Source of the DNA: Lumnitzera littorea
Taxonomy: Eukaryota > Streptophyta > Magnoliopsida > Myrtales > Combretaceae
Assembly (NCBI GenBank): GCA_024138015.1
Contig: JAMXBB010000011.1
Span: 30,432,155-30,496,154 of the forward strand
Length of the DNA stretch: 64,000 bases
Direction of reading: 5' to 3'
In this document: one piece after another, positions 34,861-46,109 of the stretch
Layout of the letters: every line of letters starts with the position of its first letter
How positions within the stretch are numbered: position 1 is the first letter of the stretch
Position numbers and translations under genes: made by a program
Notes under the pieces: model-generated
Told to the model about the DNA's origin: nothing
Database searches by the model: none
What the model saw: the letters and a program-made list of their open reading frames with translations, nothing else

Positions 34861-34940
34861 TTAGGGGAGTGGGTCAACGGGTCTGCCTTGAGAAAAGAAA
34901 AGGTTTTGGAGAGGGAGAGAGAGAGAGATCGTTGATGAGC
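34795..34940 (+). repeat. NIPA 3' flank, template of a partial duplication
   Basis: The words ATTAGATGTTATT and GTTACAAAG-like GAGTTTGTTAGGGGAGTGGGTC here recur diverged at 36960-37135, and GGAGAGGGAGAGAGAGAGAG recurs at about 45214-45234 with TGATGAGC/CATGAGCT following. Order and orientation are the same, so the second copy appears to have been split by the later material at 37.1-45.2 kb. Confidence 0.55.
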
Positions 34941-36959
34941 AATTTAACTAATGTACCTTCACGTTGATAGAGTTTTGTAGCAGAACGGGATCTTTTTTAT
35001 AAAAAATTTGCGACGGCAAACGGTAGCCATCCGTTTTCAGCTATAAAAGCATAGCCAAAAAAGCACGGCACCCGTACGCTTTTTTTATTTTTTAATAAGC
35101 GAAGGCGCATGAACCTGATATTGAGAAACCAAACGGAAGACAGATGGAGGGGGAGAATTTTGAGATCATTCGACTGATTTTTAGCCAATTTTTATCTTTT
35201 TTGATTTTATGATAATGTTATATATCATGTGATAATTATGTTTTTATTTTTTTTTGTGATAACTGTGATTAAAAGTTAAAATTTATAACTTTTTTTTTTA
35301 CGTTTTAGTAATAGTGTATTTTTCTTTCTTTCTCTTTTTTTTTTTTTTTTTTTTTTCAGTATCCGTGATAGAAAAGTGATGAAAAATTATACATATCAAT
35401 TTTTTGAAAAATTTAGCTTTGTACCGCAGCGGCTGAAAAATTAGCAGCGAATACTAAGTATCACCCCAAATTATAGCCACAATAAACCTAACGCGCAAAA
35501 CACCTCCAAGTTCTCGAGACGTGCATTCAAATCCATTTCAGACAAAATCAATTTCCACCGTCTCAAATCAACTCGATCAGGTATGGACTTTAATTCGTCT
35601 CATCTACAATTCCTTTATTTGTAAAAAATTACTTTGTTATTTAACCTAATTGTAAAAACCATTATGTAACATTTTTCCTTTTTTTTTTTTATTACATATT
35701 CAGTTCTCAATCCTTGATACTTTTTATAATTCATTCCTAAATCTTTATTTTTTTATTCCAATTTTTAACATTTTTTTTTATTTCTATCAAATGAGTCCTC
35801 TTACAAAAATTGATGAAAAATATTACAAATCTAACTGATGGACTAAAATAAAAAAAATGAAAATGTTGTGAACTGAATTACAAAAAATAGCAAAGGTTGA
35901 GGCTTGAATGTTTACTTTCCCCTTTTTTCTTTCCTTTCTCCCACTAAGTGTTAAATAAATTCCCAAATTATATAAAATGAAGTTACAAGGTACAAAAATG
36001 GCTTAAAACATATAGGAATTAACTTATTCTCAAATTCGAAATAGGTTTAAATCTTTTTGGAGCTATATCTTAGCCTATCAACACTAAATGAGAGAGAGAA
36101 TATCAAAATTGATATATTTAGACATATTGAAAACAATACAAACATATTAATAGTGTGATAAAAAAAATGGATCATTAAAGAAAAAGTATCATTTTGAAAT
36201 TTCTATAGATTTTTATAAAACATAACTTTTGTTGATTTAGGTTGGAAAAGTGTAACATTTTGATTACTTGAATTGTGATCCTTTAGAATGGACGTCCTAT
36301 ATGAGTTTCCAACTATTATCAACTCAATTCAATAATTTGTTTTAAACTCAACAATTTTGAATGATCATTACCTTTCTCAAAAGTCATAATCATTCAAAAA
36401 TCAAATCTTATCTATTAGATTGAGTTTAGTTAAGTAACTTATTGATATGGAACTTTAATTATGAATAAATATGACTCTTACATTTGAAGCTTATCAAAAT
36501 TTTGATAAAAAAAATTGCAAATCTTTGGTGTAAAACATTCTTCAAAATTCTAGAATTAGATCAAAATGATTCGAAGCATGCTAAAGAAGGTCAGCAACAC
36601 CTGCACTATAAGGCTAAAAATGTTTCAAAGCATGTGAAAAGAGGTCTGGAGCATCTTGTATGATCAAATTTTATTTTCCTATAGTAAGAGATATTTTCAA
36701 CCTTTTTTTTACAAAAGGTCCAATTCTATCCTAAAATGTTACAAATCTTCCTCTTTTACTCATATTTAACATAGATACTAACTTAGTTAACCTTTGAGCA
36801 TTACAAACATAAAATTTACACTTTAAAACACATATTGGTAATCTATTTCAATAAGGATACCTTAAGATATGAATTTATAGGCTCGAAACTGAAAGATTAT
36901 ACATGTATATCATTACTCATCTTAAGGAAAAGGAAATTTTGAGAGAAGATGTATTGATA
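34941..36959. other. Non-coding stretch downstream of the NIPA gene
   Basis: A/T-rich with long T runs (35329-35356). A GC-richer island at about 35455-35585 ends in GATCAGGTATGG, which looks like a 5' leader with a splice donor, but no coding exon follows. No gene was found. Confidence 0.4.
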
Positions 36960-37135
36960 TAACTAGTAGTGCATGTTATTAGATGTTATTTTAAGAGAAG
37001 ATGTTATTCGAGTGTCTTTATTTTATATGTTACAAAGTTTTTTAGAGGAGTGAGCCATTGGATCAGGTTTAAAAGCCTCTTTATTACTTTTGAGGAAATA
37101 TCTTGAAGGGGATATATAATAGTAGAAGAAGAAAA
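36960..37135 (+). repeat. Left remnant of duplicated NIPA 3' flank
   Basis: Diverged copy of 34800-34900: ATTAGATGTTATT followed by a TTTATTTTATATGTTACAAAG-like stretch and GAGGAGTGAGCC, equivalent to GGGGAGTGGGTC. It stops at the chloroplast fragment. Confidence 0.5.
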
Positions 37136-37498
37136 GATGATACGGATCCTCGGGAAGGGTTCACACAACAACCGATATCATATGAATCAGGGATGGGTCT
37201 GAACCACAAATTGATCAAGGATTCCTTGAAAAGTTAAGAATTAGTAATCCTTTTTAAAAATTGATCGATCTTATACATATGTGATTAAGGTAATAAAAAA
37301 AGAAAGAAGATGAGTTCTTCTTTCTTTTATTTCATAGGAGCCATGCAAGATGAAAGTCCCATGCATGGTTTTGAATGAGAGAAAGAAGTGAGGAATCCTT
37401 TTTTTGACTCTAACTCTTCCACTTCAATCATTGCTTTTCTTTCTGTTACTTTGAAAGTAGCTACTTCAACTTTAGCCACTTGAATTTTTGATACTCCT
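37136..37498 (+). pseudogene. ndhB: Nuclear copy of chloroplast ndhB (intron end and exon 2 start)
   Basis: The segment follows the plastid ndhB intron: GGATCCTCGGGAAGG near 37144, CAACCGATATCATATGAATC near 37169, then the group II domain V hairpin (GAGCCATGCAAGATGAAAG, near 37338) and GGTTTTGAATGAGAGAAAG near 37367. It continues into exon 2, whose translation reads STSIIAFLSVTLKVATSTLA, then a stop, then IFDTP. The plastid protein here reads TPVVAFLSVTSKVAASALA followed by RIFDIP. Homology stops at 37498. Differences from the plastid sequence as I recall it are mostly CG to TG or CA. It is a nuclear plastid insertion and cannot act as a gene. Confidence 0.82.
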
Positions 37499-37570
37499 TG
37501 GCTAAAATAATAAATGGAAGCCAAAGGTTGAGCAACGATTCTCATGTATTGACATAGAAAATAACCCACC
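37499..37570. other. Filler sequence between plastid fragment and truncated LTR
   Basis: About 72 bp of unassigned sequence (GGAAGCCAAAGGTTGAGC in it). It may be further organellar DNA or repair filler; I could not identify it. Confidence 0.4.
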
Positions 37571-38226
37571 AACACTTCACATATTCAAAAAGTGAAGGTT
37601 CTATATTCAATATTCAATGATGATGTTTGCTAATATATATGCGAGGTATCATATGCCCTAATTAGGGTAAGTCTTAAGATTCATCTAATTACAAAATTAA
37701 ATACTTACTTAAAATGGAAAATGATTACAAAGAAAGGATAAATTAGTAGTAGCAAAAAAGAATATCCTTTACTAGGACAGTGCAAATGGTAGAGAAAGAG
37801 GATACATGTCAGCCTTTTAATCTGGTTGTCTAAAGGGGCACTAGTTGCTAAGCAAAGCTGAGTTGGCTGGGTTAACTTTAAGCTGGTAGCTTAGTAAGTC
37901 GAGGGTTTAGTGAGCATGTGCTTTGAAAGTAGGGACTTAGTAGGTTGAGCTCACCAAGTTGACTCGATAATAGGTCAGCTTGAGCTTAGACACCAATAAG
38001 CTTGGAAACAGGCAGGTTCGATGCTTAGCTCTGATTAGGGTCAATAGTGATAGTGGGATCTTCCCCTATTCATGAGATAGTGAGCAGGCTGAGGTAGCTC
38101 ATAAGATATATCAGATTAGCTCGGAGGAACTTCTCTTCTAAAGTTAGGTCCTTTTAGACAGCTTAGTGTACTACAGAAGCAAGTCATCAAGATTAAGATC
38201 TTGTGATTAGTCCTTGATTCATATCT
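37571..38226 (-). repeat. Truncated 3' LTR of element C
   Basis: It aligns with 44541-45180, sharing GGTTCTATATTCAATATTCA and ACTTAAAATGGAAAATGATT. The terminal 260-odd bp are missing; the break lies next to the filler and the plastid fragment. Confidence 0.8.
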
Positions 38227-38249
38227 TTTCCTTTAAGCTATTTAAGATT

Positions 38250-39510
38250 TGGGATCAAAATCTTGGTCAGATTCATGTAGCTCATCATTAGGGAAATATG
38301 GGTAAAGACTAGCAATATTGAAGGTGTCAGAGACTTCATATTCTTCAAAAAGGTCTACATTATAGGCATTAGGGTTGATTTTCTCGATCATTGAAAGGTC
38401 TATATGCTCTCTATGACAATTTGCTCTTCCTTAAGTTGGGGGACCTGTCCTTGTTTGAGGTGAATCCATACCTAGTCTCCGAGCTAGAACTCTTTAACTT
38501 TTCTTCCTTGGCCTTTCTTTTTGAGCTTAGAAGCAACTCGGTTCAAATGGTCCATTACCTTCCAATGCATTGCTCAGATGGTTGTTGATCTTTCGATAGT
38601 TGCTGATCCTCAAGTTAACTAGGCTAAGAAATCTGTTCCAATGGGAGTTTAGGATTATATCCATAAGTGACCTCGAAGGGTGACTTCTTGGTGATACTAT
38701 TGGCAGTCCTATTATAGGCGAACTCAATGGTTGGCAAGCACATGTCCTAATTAGCTAGGTTTCTTCTAACTGTAACTTATAGTAGGGTTCCTAAGGTCCT
38801 ATTGACGACCTTAATCTATCTATCTGTTTGTGAGTGGAAAGAGGTATTGAATAGTAGCTTAGTACCCAGTTGCTTCTAAAGGGTCTTCTAGAAATGGTTT
38901 AAGAACTTTAGGTCTCGATTAGATACAATGGTTCTTAGTAGTCCATGCAATTTGACCACTTCTTGCAAAAAAGAGAAAAGAAATAGCCTAAGCATCATTA
39001 GTTCGATTATATTGCACAAAGTGTGTCATCTTATTGAAGCAATCTATGACCATGATAAGGGAGTCCTTCCTACTAGATGTCTTCGATAAGCCTAATATAA
39101 TGGTCATACTTAGCTCGTACCATGATTTGGTTGAGATAGGCAATGGAAAATAAGGTCTCTACTCAACTCAACTCTTAGCTCTTCGATAGATAGCACACTT
39201 TCTAACATGGATTGCATGTCTCTCATCATTCTAGGCTAAAAGAATCTTAAGCTAAGCAGTTTATGAGGGGTCCTCCTAAAATGACTAGATAATGATCCTT
39301 TATGTATCTTGTGCACTAGTAATTCTCTCATGTAACAAGTCAGGATATATAATTTCCCCTTTCTGAATGGGTATCTATCCTCCCTATGATAATCATCACT
39401 AACTTGACCATCTTCCCATCGAGCATAGATTAGACCAAAGTATGGTTCTTGGACATATAAACCCTTAATTACTAACAATCCAAGAGGTCTTGTTTTGAGC
39501 TAGATCAAGA
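38250..39510 (-). pseudogene. Integrase remnant of element C
   Basis: The zinc-domain region is open at 39478-39236 on the minus strand (GKLYILTCYMRELLVH block). The core's late part reads CLPTIEFAYNRTANSITKKS and FEVTYGYNPKLPLEQ near 38740-38650. The central catalytic blocks at 39100-38850 are heavily decayed. The C-terminal extension is short, ending before the LTR at about 38226. Confidence 0.72.
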
Positions 39511-39879
39511 GTATGTGCCGTTACGATAGGGCATTAACCACTACATTATTCTTACCAATCTTGCATTTAATGACATAAGAAAATTCTTTCCTAAACTCAA
39601 TCCATTTGGCTTATCTCTTTAACAGCTTTGGTTAGCTCTTTTTGGATATCTTAGAGATTCATGGTCGGTATAGATCATGAATTCTCTAAGCAATAAGTAG
39701 TGCTACCAAACAATGAGAACTCAAATCAAGGAGTAAAACTCCTTGTCATACATTGAATAATTTAGTGATGCTCCTCGAAGCTTTTCATTAAAGTAGGAAA
39801 TTGGCCTACCTTCTTGAATTAACATAACACTTATACCAAATCTAGATGCATTGCACTCTATAACCAAGAAGATTGCCAA

Positions 39880-40217
39880 ATTCAATCAAAGACAACATGA
39901 AATTAATAGCCGAGGCTGCTAAACTGTTTCCTTCCACCTAGGAGACTTAGTATGGATTCACCTCAGCTAAGAGTGATTCCTATACTTGAGACAGGGAAAA
40001 CTATCACCTCGAGCTAATGGCTCATTCAAGTTCTTGAAGAAGATTAACCGCAATGCCTACCAGATCAAGTTGTCTGATGACTATGGTGTTTTCTCCACCT
40101 TTAACATGTTCAATTTGATTCTTCACCAACTAGTAAAAGAAGGCCTCGTGTAAACCCTACAAGAAGAATTAGAAACCGCTCTAAATTTGAGGACAAATCT
40201 TTTTGACCCCAGGCAGA
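39880..40217 (+). pseudogene. Integrase C-terminal remnant (CRM-like)
   Basis: Reading with frame changes: a GDLVWIHLS block near 39946, FKFLKKINRNAYQIKLSDDY near 40030, VFSTFNMFNL near 40090 (equivalent to ISATFNVADL) and ETALNLRTNLFD near 40168. The LR(T)N-F motif directly before the LTR is the feature I associate with the CRM clade. It ends at the LTR start. Confidence 0.75.
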
Positions 40218-41071
40218 TGATAAGAATCAACCTCCTGGGCTAATCACGTATAGCCAAGCTAGAGGACTCTAAGGACTTGCCCGAAGAATACTAGGTCTAG
40301 GCCATAGTCGAGGTAAGGATTCCTATCCCAAGTTGGTCTCTTACCGACCTAACTATCAGATCCTTACTTATGTCAGATCCGCCTTTATTCAATAGCGATG
40401 CTTTATCTTGGAAGACAGCCTAAGAATAGCTAAAGCAAGCTCCCAATCTAACCACAAGCATTTGACCTCGAGTTAAGCTGATTTCTCTTCAAAAGAACTA
40501 ATTAGTCCTCTACTTAGTCCAAATCAGGTTGGCCTCTGATTGCCAACACTTTCTATTTTGCCTACTTTGTATCATAGTCTTAACTCCCATCCATTACGTA
40601 ACACGTATCTTCTGGCATGATCTTTCTAGAAAGATTCTTCACTTTTTTTGCATTGAATATTCTTTGTTTTTTTTACCCTTTTTAGTATGTTTCATATAAC
40701 CTAATTGTAAAATACCTTTTTGTCTTTTCATAGATATAAAGTAACTCTAGTGGATAGGTATATAAATCTTCACTTTTTTGTACACAGACAACCAACTAAT
40801 CAATATCAAATTATTCAAGTATCCTTTGAGTAACCTTAGTGTTCTCATTACTCTTCAACTCTTATCTACTTCCTTTAGCAAGGAGTAGTGGTAAGTGACC
40901 TTTTAGTTCGGACCAGTATGTCATATTTGACAAATTATAAGCTGTATAGAATCTTATTGGTGCATCATATCCAGCTAGATAATTTACGGATTTGCTAAAC
41001 CCCCCCATTTTATTTCCTTATTCTTGCTCGTTGTAATGCCTCTCCGTGTGTCCGATCCCGAAGACGCATCA
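40218..41071 (+). repeat. 3' LTR of the inserted fragment
   Basis: Begins TGATAAGAATCAACC directly after the integrase tail and ends CGCATCA at 41071; 854 bp, close to the size of the other LTRs. A TATA box (GTATATAAATC) is at about 40758-40768. Confidence 0.65.
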
Positions 41072-41329
41072 ACAAGGATAGTGGTCAACTTTCTCTTCTC
41101 CTCCTCAAAACTCTATTGCTCCTTTTCTCACCATCTAAATTCAATGTTCTTCTTTAATAACTTGGTAAGTGGGGCTACAATAGTACTGAAATTCCTTATG
41201 AAACAATGGTAAAATGATGCTAGGTTGTGAAAATTTCATACGTTTGCAAAATAGGTCTGCACTGGCCATTTAGCTATCACCTTCATCTTCTCTTCATTGA
41301 CTCGTATGCCACCTCCATTGACAAAAAAT

Positions 41330-41880
41330 CCTAAGAAGTCACCTTAGGTCAGTAGAAGTCACATTTTTTTAGATTAGCATATAGTTTTTTAACTCAAAGC
41401 TTATCAAAGATAGCTCGAAGATGCTCACAGTGTGTCTCTAAGGAAAGCTATAAATAAGAATATTATCAAAGTAAACAACAACAAACTTTCAAATCAGTTC
41501 TCTAAGCATATGGTTCATCAGCCTCATAAATGTGCTTGGCGCATTTGACAACCTGAATGGTGAGTCTTGAATGCAGTTTTCCACTCATCTCCTTCTTGCA
41601 TTCTAATCTAATGGTACCCAGACTTGAGATCAATCTTAGAGAAGATCCTTACTCTATTTAGCTTGTCAAGTATGTCATCAAATCGAGGTTTAGGGTACCA
41701 ACACTTGATAGTAATATGGTTGATGGTTTGATTGTCCATACACATATGCCATATGCCATCTTTCTTTGATATCAATAAAGTTGGTATAGTGCATAGGCTT
41801 GAAGATTCTCTCACATAGCCTCTTTTCATTAGCTCATCCACTTGTCCTTGGAGCTAAGCAACTTATTCAGGATTTAGCCT
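41330..41880 (-). pseudogene. Reverse transcriptase remnant of element C
   Basis: An open stretch at 41841-41608 encodes MDELMKRGYVRESSSLCTIP, a SKKDGIWHMCMD block, WYPKPRFDDILDKL and the KIDLKSGYH block, whose Asp is a catalytic residue. Further on, the motif usually YFDD reads YFDN (Asn codon at 41462-41464), a single G-to-A change in the coding strand. Frameshifts separate the two parts. The enzyme would be inactive even without the stops. Confidence 0.85.
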
Positions 41881-42299
41881 ATATGCAAGCTTGTTTGATA
41901 ATGCGACTCCTAGCTACAAATCTATCACATGCTCGATCTCTCTGATCTGTAGTAGACCTTCTGGTAGTTCATCAAAGAATAAGTCGATAAGTTCTCTCAA
42001 CAGGTCTTTCACTTCGGTTGATAGTTCAACAATTAGATCCCTCAATTTAAACAATCTTCTAACCAACAGAAAGGTCTTTCTTCAAACTTTATCTTTCTTG
42101 ATAGCTCAACACGTATCATCACTAAGGTTTCCTTCTTCAGGGCTCGACTAAGTTGAGCCTACATAGTCTTGACTTGTTCGACAGACATGGGATTTAATCT
42201 AACCTTTCTTCCCTCATGTTCATAAGAACTAGTATTCCTCTTTCCATCATAGATCACATGTCAATCATACATCTACGGTTGTCTTTAAAGAATACGTGA

Positions 42300-42560
42300 A
42301 GCACTCATAGGTAACACATCACAAAGAACTTCGTCATGGTATTTCCCTATGCAAATCGGCATTGCTACTTGCTTGGTCACCTATAAGGCTCCTTTGATAC
42401 TAAGACAGTACAACTTGTAAGGCTTAGGGTGGATTGTGGTTGGCAACTTCAATTGCTAGACCATAAAAGTAGATGCCACATTGGTATAGCTATCACTATC
42501 AGCAATAAGGGCACACAATGTCCCATTAAGCTTATAACCAATGTGGAGCAACTTCTCACG
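42300..42560 (-). pseudogene. Protease remnant of element C
   Basis: The minus strand near 42515 reads CALIADSDSYTNVASTF, matching LIVDSGSYTNV of intact relatives. The Gly of the catalytic Asp-Ser-Gly reads Asp. A PKPYKLYCLS block equivalent to YKLHWLSEKG follows near 42420. Confidence 0.75.
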
Positions 42561-42699
42561 CTGTTATCCTCAAGTACTAGGTTTACACTCATAACTTTCC
42601 TTAGTACCATGGTTACAGGCATGAAGTTACCCTCTTCACTGTAGATAACTTCATCCTTCTTAGATCAGTCAACTTTTCTGGATCCCTTTAATTCTTCAA

Positions 42700-44260
42700 C
42701 CTCTTCATCAGTACTATTGACATATATGATCAACATTTCTCCTTTGATCAGGATTATCCTTCTACTTGAGCACTGGGCTACCATGTGTTTAAGCCCTTGA
42801 CACTTGAAGCACGTAACATCACTTGTCTTTTAACTAGAACTCTACCCTTCCTCAAACTTCCTTGAAACTTTTTTCTCCTTTGCTTGGGTAGTTAAAATAG
42901 GTAGGACATCATTGGTCTTACATGGTTCTTATCGCACAAGTTTGCTCGGAATAGATTAGACAGGGGTAAACCGACTAATAGGAACTCAAAATTTGCTCAT
43001 TCGTTGTCGCTCTATCCTTTGAGCAGCTTAGATTGCCTCATCTAAGGATCTAATATCTCTTGTTTCAAGAATATCACCTATTTCATACTTCAACCCATTT
43101 ATAAACCGAATGATAGTTCGGTCTTTTGGCTCTACAACTTCACGTTTGATCATCAACATTTGGAACTTCTTCACATAAGTGTCAATACTTAATCTTCCCT
43201 ACCTTAACTCCTGCAAACTTTTAAATGTGTCATGTAGAAAGTATCTCGGAACAAATCTCCTTTTCATCACTTTCTTCATCTCTTCTCAATCTCTAACTTC
43301 TCTTTCTCCTTCTCTTTGTCGTGTAGCCTGCAAATTCTTCTACCATGGGATGGCATATCCTATGAATTCTAAGACAGCAAGTCTTACTTTAGTAGTCTTA
43401 GGTACTTCATGGCACTCAAATTGCTTCTTTATCCTATTAACCCAATCAAGGTAGTCTTTAGCATCACCATTATCGGAGAAACTCAAAATCTATAGCCTCA
43501 GTCCTTTGACTTTAGAAGCTCGGATATTCCTTTCTTCGTATTCATAGTACTCTTCTTCCTCATTGCTCAACTCCTCATGTTCTTCTTCTATTTTCTCCAA
43601 TGTAAGCCTTCATCAAGCAATTCTGTCCACTCCTTTAGCTCAGGGTGGTCAAACTAGAAAATTAGCTCAGCCAAGTCGGCCATTATCTCTCTCAGGTAGT
43701 TTATTCACTTGACCTCTATTTAGGGCATCTCTAGTTCGTTGCCTGTCTTCATTTATAGTAGTCACTAGGTCGATGAGTCTATCTAGTCTCTCATTTGTAG
43801 ATTAGGTTGTGTAACTTCTTTATTGTCCAAGCCCATTACGAGCATTACTCTCTTGGTTTCTGAGAATTCCTTAAACACTCGAGTTTGACGTTGTCTGATA
43901 CTTTTAATATACTAACTCCTTTGATTGAAGCAACTGAATCACACTCTAAATCTCTTCTTCGGACAATAAACTCACTATATTGCATTCTAACTACTGCTCA
44001 AACAACACTAATAATGCTCAACATGATTACAAACCAACAAAAACCACACACTATGTTTTGTAACTAACAAAACAGGGGAAAATAGAGTATTGACTTCTAC
44101 AACCCAAAATGCTACTTATAACACTCACTACAGCCACTCACAACTTCTTCTACAATTTTAAGGTTCAACCTACTAACTACACACGATGCACTATAGCAAA
44201 CACTCAAGAATATAAAGTACCAGAAAATTACTCAAATGTATGGATCGCTGAGAAAGGTTT
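42700..44260 (-). pseudogene. Gag remnant of element C
   Basis: The zinc knuckle is intact on the minus strand: CFKCQGLKHMVAQC at about 42785-42826, all four ligands in CX2CX4HX4C spacing. Upstream (43600-43000) is an acidic, Glu-rich stretch and the broken gag core. Stops interrupt it throughout. Confidence 0.75.
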
Positions 44261-44280
44261 ACGTGGTGAACGATATCACT

Positions 44281-45180
44281 TGAACTGGGGGAAGATTCGA
44301 ACCATAAGATGGCTTGAATAATAAATGGAAATTGATGGTTGAGTAAGGGTTCTTGTACATTGATGTAGGATATAATGAACCACCACCTTATACAAGCTTA
44401 AGTTATACTTGATATTACGCACAAGTGTAGTTGGAGGTTACTCACTACTAGTTCACGTTTAAATGGCTTAGATAAGAGTAAGGAGAGCAAGTAGAGAACA
44501 CTTAGCTCAAAAAGGAAAGGTTCTATATAGCTCAAAAAGGAAAGGTTCTATATTCAATATTCAGATGATGATTTCAATTAGTACATTTGTGGGGTATTTA
44601 TTTGCCTTAATTAGGGTTAGTCTTAGGATTCCTCTAATTACAAAATTAGATACCTACTTAAAATGGAAAATGATTACAGAGAAATGATAAATTAGTGATA
44701 GCAGAAAAGAATGTCCTTCGCTAAGATAGTACAAATATCAAAGATAGAGGATACATGCCAGCCTCTCAATCTGGTGGTCCAAATAGGCACTGGTTACTGA
44801 GCAAAGTAGAGTTGGCTAGGTTAGCTTTAGGCTGGTAGCTCGATAGGTCGGGAGGTCTAGGGAACACATGCTTTGAAAGTAGGGACTTGGTAGTTCGAGG
44901 TTAGAAAGTTGGCTCGACAATAGGTTAGCTTGAGCTTAGACACTTGAGAGCTTGGAAATAGGCGGGTTCAATGCTTGGCTATGATTGGGATCGACAGTAA
45001 CAATGGGATCTTTACCCATTCGGAAGACAATGAGTGGGTTAAGGTAACTCGGAGGATATATTAAGTCGGCTCAGAGGAGCTGCTCTTCTTCTAAAGTGAG
45101 GTCCTTCAGGATAAGTTGGCATACTAGAGAAGCAAGTCTTCGGTCTTGAGATTTTGTGATTAGTCCTTGATTCCTATCAA
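44281..45180 (-). repeat. 5' LTR of element C
   Basis: A full-length LTR, TG at 44281 to CA at 45180 on the + strand. A degenerate primer-site-like stretch (minus strand GTGATATCGTTCACCACG) abuts it at about 44263-44280. A perfect 25-bp tandem duplication lies at 44503-44552. Confidence 0.75.
44503..44552 (+). repeat. Perfect 25-bp tandem duplication in LTR
   Basis: Units 44503-44527 and 44528-44552 are identical (TAGCTCAAAAAGG start). The homologous part of the other LTR is at its truncation point. Confidence 0.85.
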
Positions 45181-45320
45181 AGGAGATTGAAAACAAGAAA
45201 GAAAATAAGTTCTAGAGAGGGAGAGAGAGAGAGACTATTTCATGAGCTGTTACCCTTCGAAGTCATAGAGTCGCAACAGTCTCGCCGTGTAAATTATTCT
45301 ATGATAGTAACTAGCCTCAT
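45181..45320 (+). repeat. Right remnant of duplicated NIPA 3' flank
   Basis: AGAGAGGGAGAGAGAGAGAG followed by CATGAGCTGTTACC and ATAGAGTCGCAACAG parallels 34908-34985 (GATGAGCAATTTAAC, ATAGAGTTTTGTAGCAG). It abuts the LTR end of element C. Confidence 0.5.
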
Positions 45321-45716
45321 AGTACCTACCATAGACATGATCTATATAAGGCGTTGATGACTCCTTACTTTGAAGTAAACAGTTCAATTAAGAGTTTAGC
45401 TAAAGTTATAGTAATTATCAAGAATTTTAGGTCAACATACATAATTGCATGTACATTTCATAGAACTTCCCAGGAAATTCTACATTAACATAACAGTCTA
45501 CTAATTTACATAATAACTATCAGTTTTTCGTTCTTAAGCTATTAAGGAAACTTTAACTATACATCCACTACTAGGCGAATTGATCCTCACACCCCAAGCT
45601 TCAAAAGAACTAACCTCTAGATATTTGTAGGGTGACATAATACTTGGAGTATTCAAAAATTAGGATTTGTAAAAGGATCTATACGAGTATGAGAAACTAT
45701 AGCTCAGTAAATTGAA

Positions 45717-46106
45717 TTGGAGACTGATGAATGTATACAAACACAAACAAGATTATCACGCAATTATTTTCATACAATGCAACAAGTAAGTATCATCACA
45801 CAGCGTAATTTGGTCCATTGCGAAATCAGAGAAATTTCACTTGCTCTAATTCGGGTTGGGGAGTTTTCATGTTATGCAACAGCTCACAACCAAACCCTTG
45901 TTTGTGCAATAGAGACACTGCTTCTCCTAAGACTATCCTTCGAACCAATGCCTTCATCCTCACTACGACCTCCTCTCCTATCACTTAGTTTGGCTAAAGA
46001 TGAGGAAAAAACCAATTGCTATCGAACGCTATCTTTATCGAAGGTGTTGGTATTTGGTTGTTGGTTGGAGAATCTTAATGATCCCTTAAAGGGTTGTAAT
46101 GCATGA
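45717..46106 (+). other. 129-codon open reading frame of unknown nature
   Basis: The longest open frame outside recognised elements in this part. It begins METDECIQTQTRLSRNYFH and has a Leu/Ser-rich middle and the end NDPLKGCNA. It resembles nothing I know, has no obvious promoter or splice context, and its codon use is not distinctive. It is probably a chance frame within old LTR-like sequence, though expression is not excluded. Confidence 0.25.
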
Positions 46107-46109
46107 CAA

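Larger units (their letters stand above)
39870..41071 (+). mobile_element. Fragment of another CRM-like element inserted in element C
   Basis: An integrase C-terminus and a complete-looking 3' LTR lie on the + strand inside the minus-strand RNase H of element C. The flanks CCAAG (about 39866-39870) and ACAAG (41072-41076) match at 4 of 5 positions. The 5' LTR and most of the coding region are absent, so it is either an internally deleted insertion or a rearrangement product. Confidence 0.65.
39510..41330 (-). pseudogene. Connection and RNase H remnant of element C, split
   Basis: The connection domain at 41330-41072 on the minus strand carries FIRNFSTIVAPLTKLLKK and ends SFEEEKRKLTTI at the insertion edge. 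The rest resumes at about 39868 with ECNASRFGISVMLIQE and runs to a broken helix and DHES-type block near 39660. The gap between them is filled by the + strand fragment at 39870-41071. Confidence 0.75.
37571..45180 (-). mobile_element. CRM-like element C, one LTR truncated
   Basis: LTRs are at about 37571-38226 (3' LTR, truncated) and 44281-45180 (5' LTR, 900 bp). Between them, on the minus strand from right to left, lie gag, protease, RT, RNase H and integrase, all decayed. The LTR begins TGATAGGAATCAAGG and ends near CAGTTCA on the minus strand. The RNase H region is split by a + strand fragment at 39870-41071. The host flanks on both sides resemble the NIPA 3' flank duplicate. Confidence 0.82.

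Noticed and set aside
37327..37575. 82-codon minus-strand frame at the plastid segment
   Set aside because: The coding sense of the ndhB fragment is the + strand; the minus frame is its complement plus filler.
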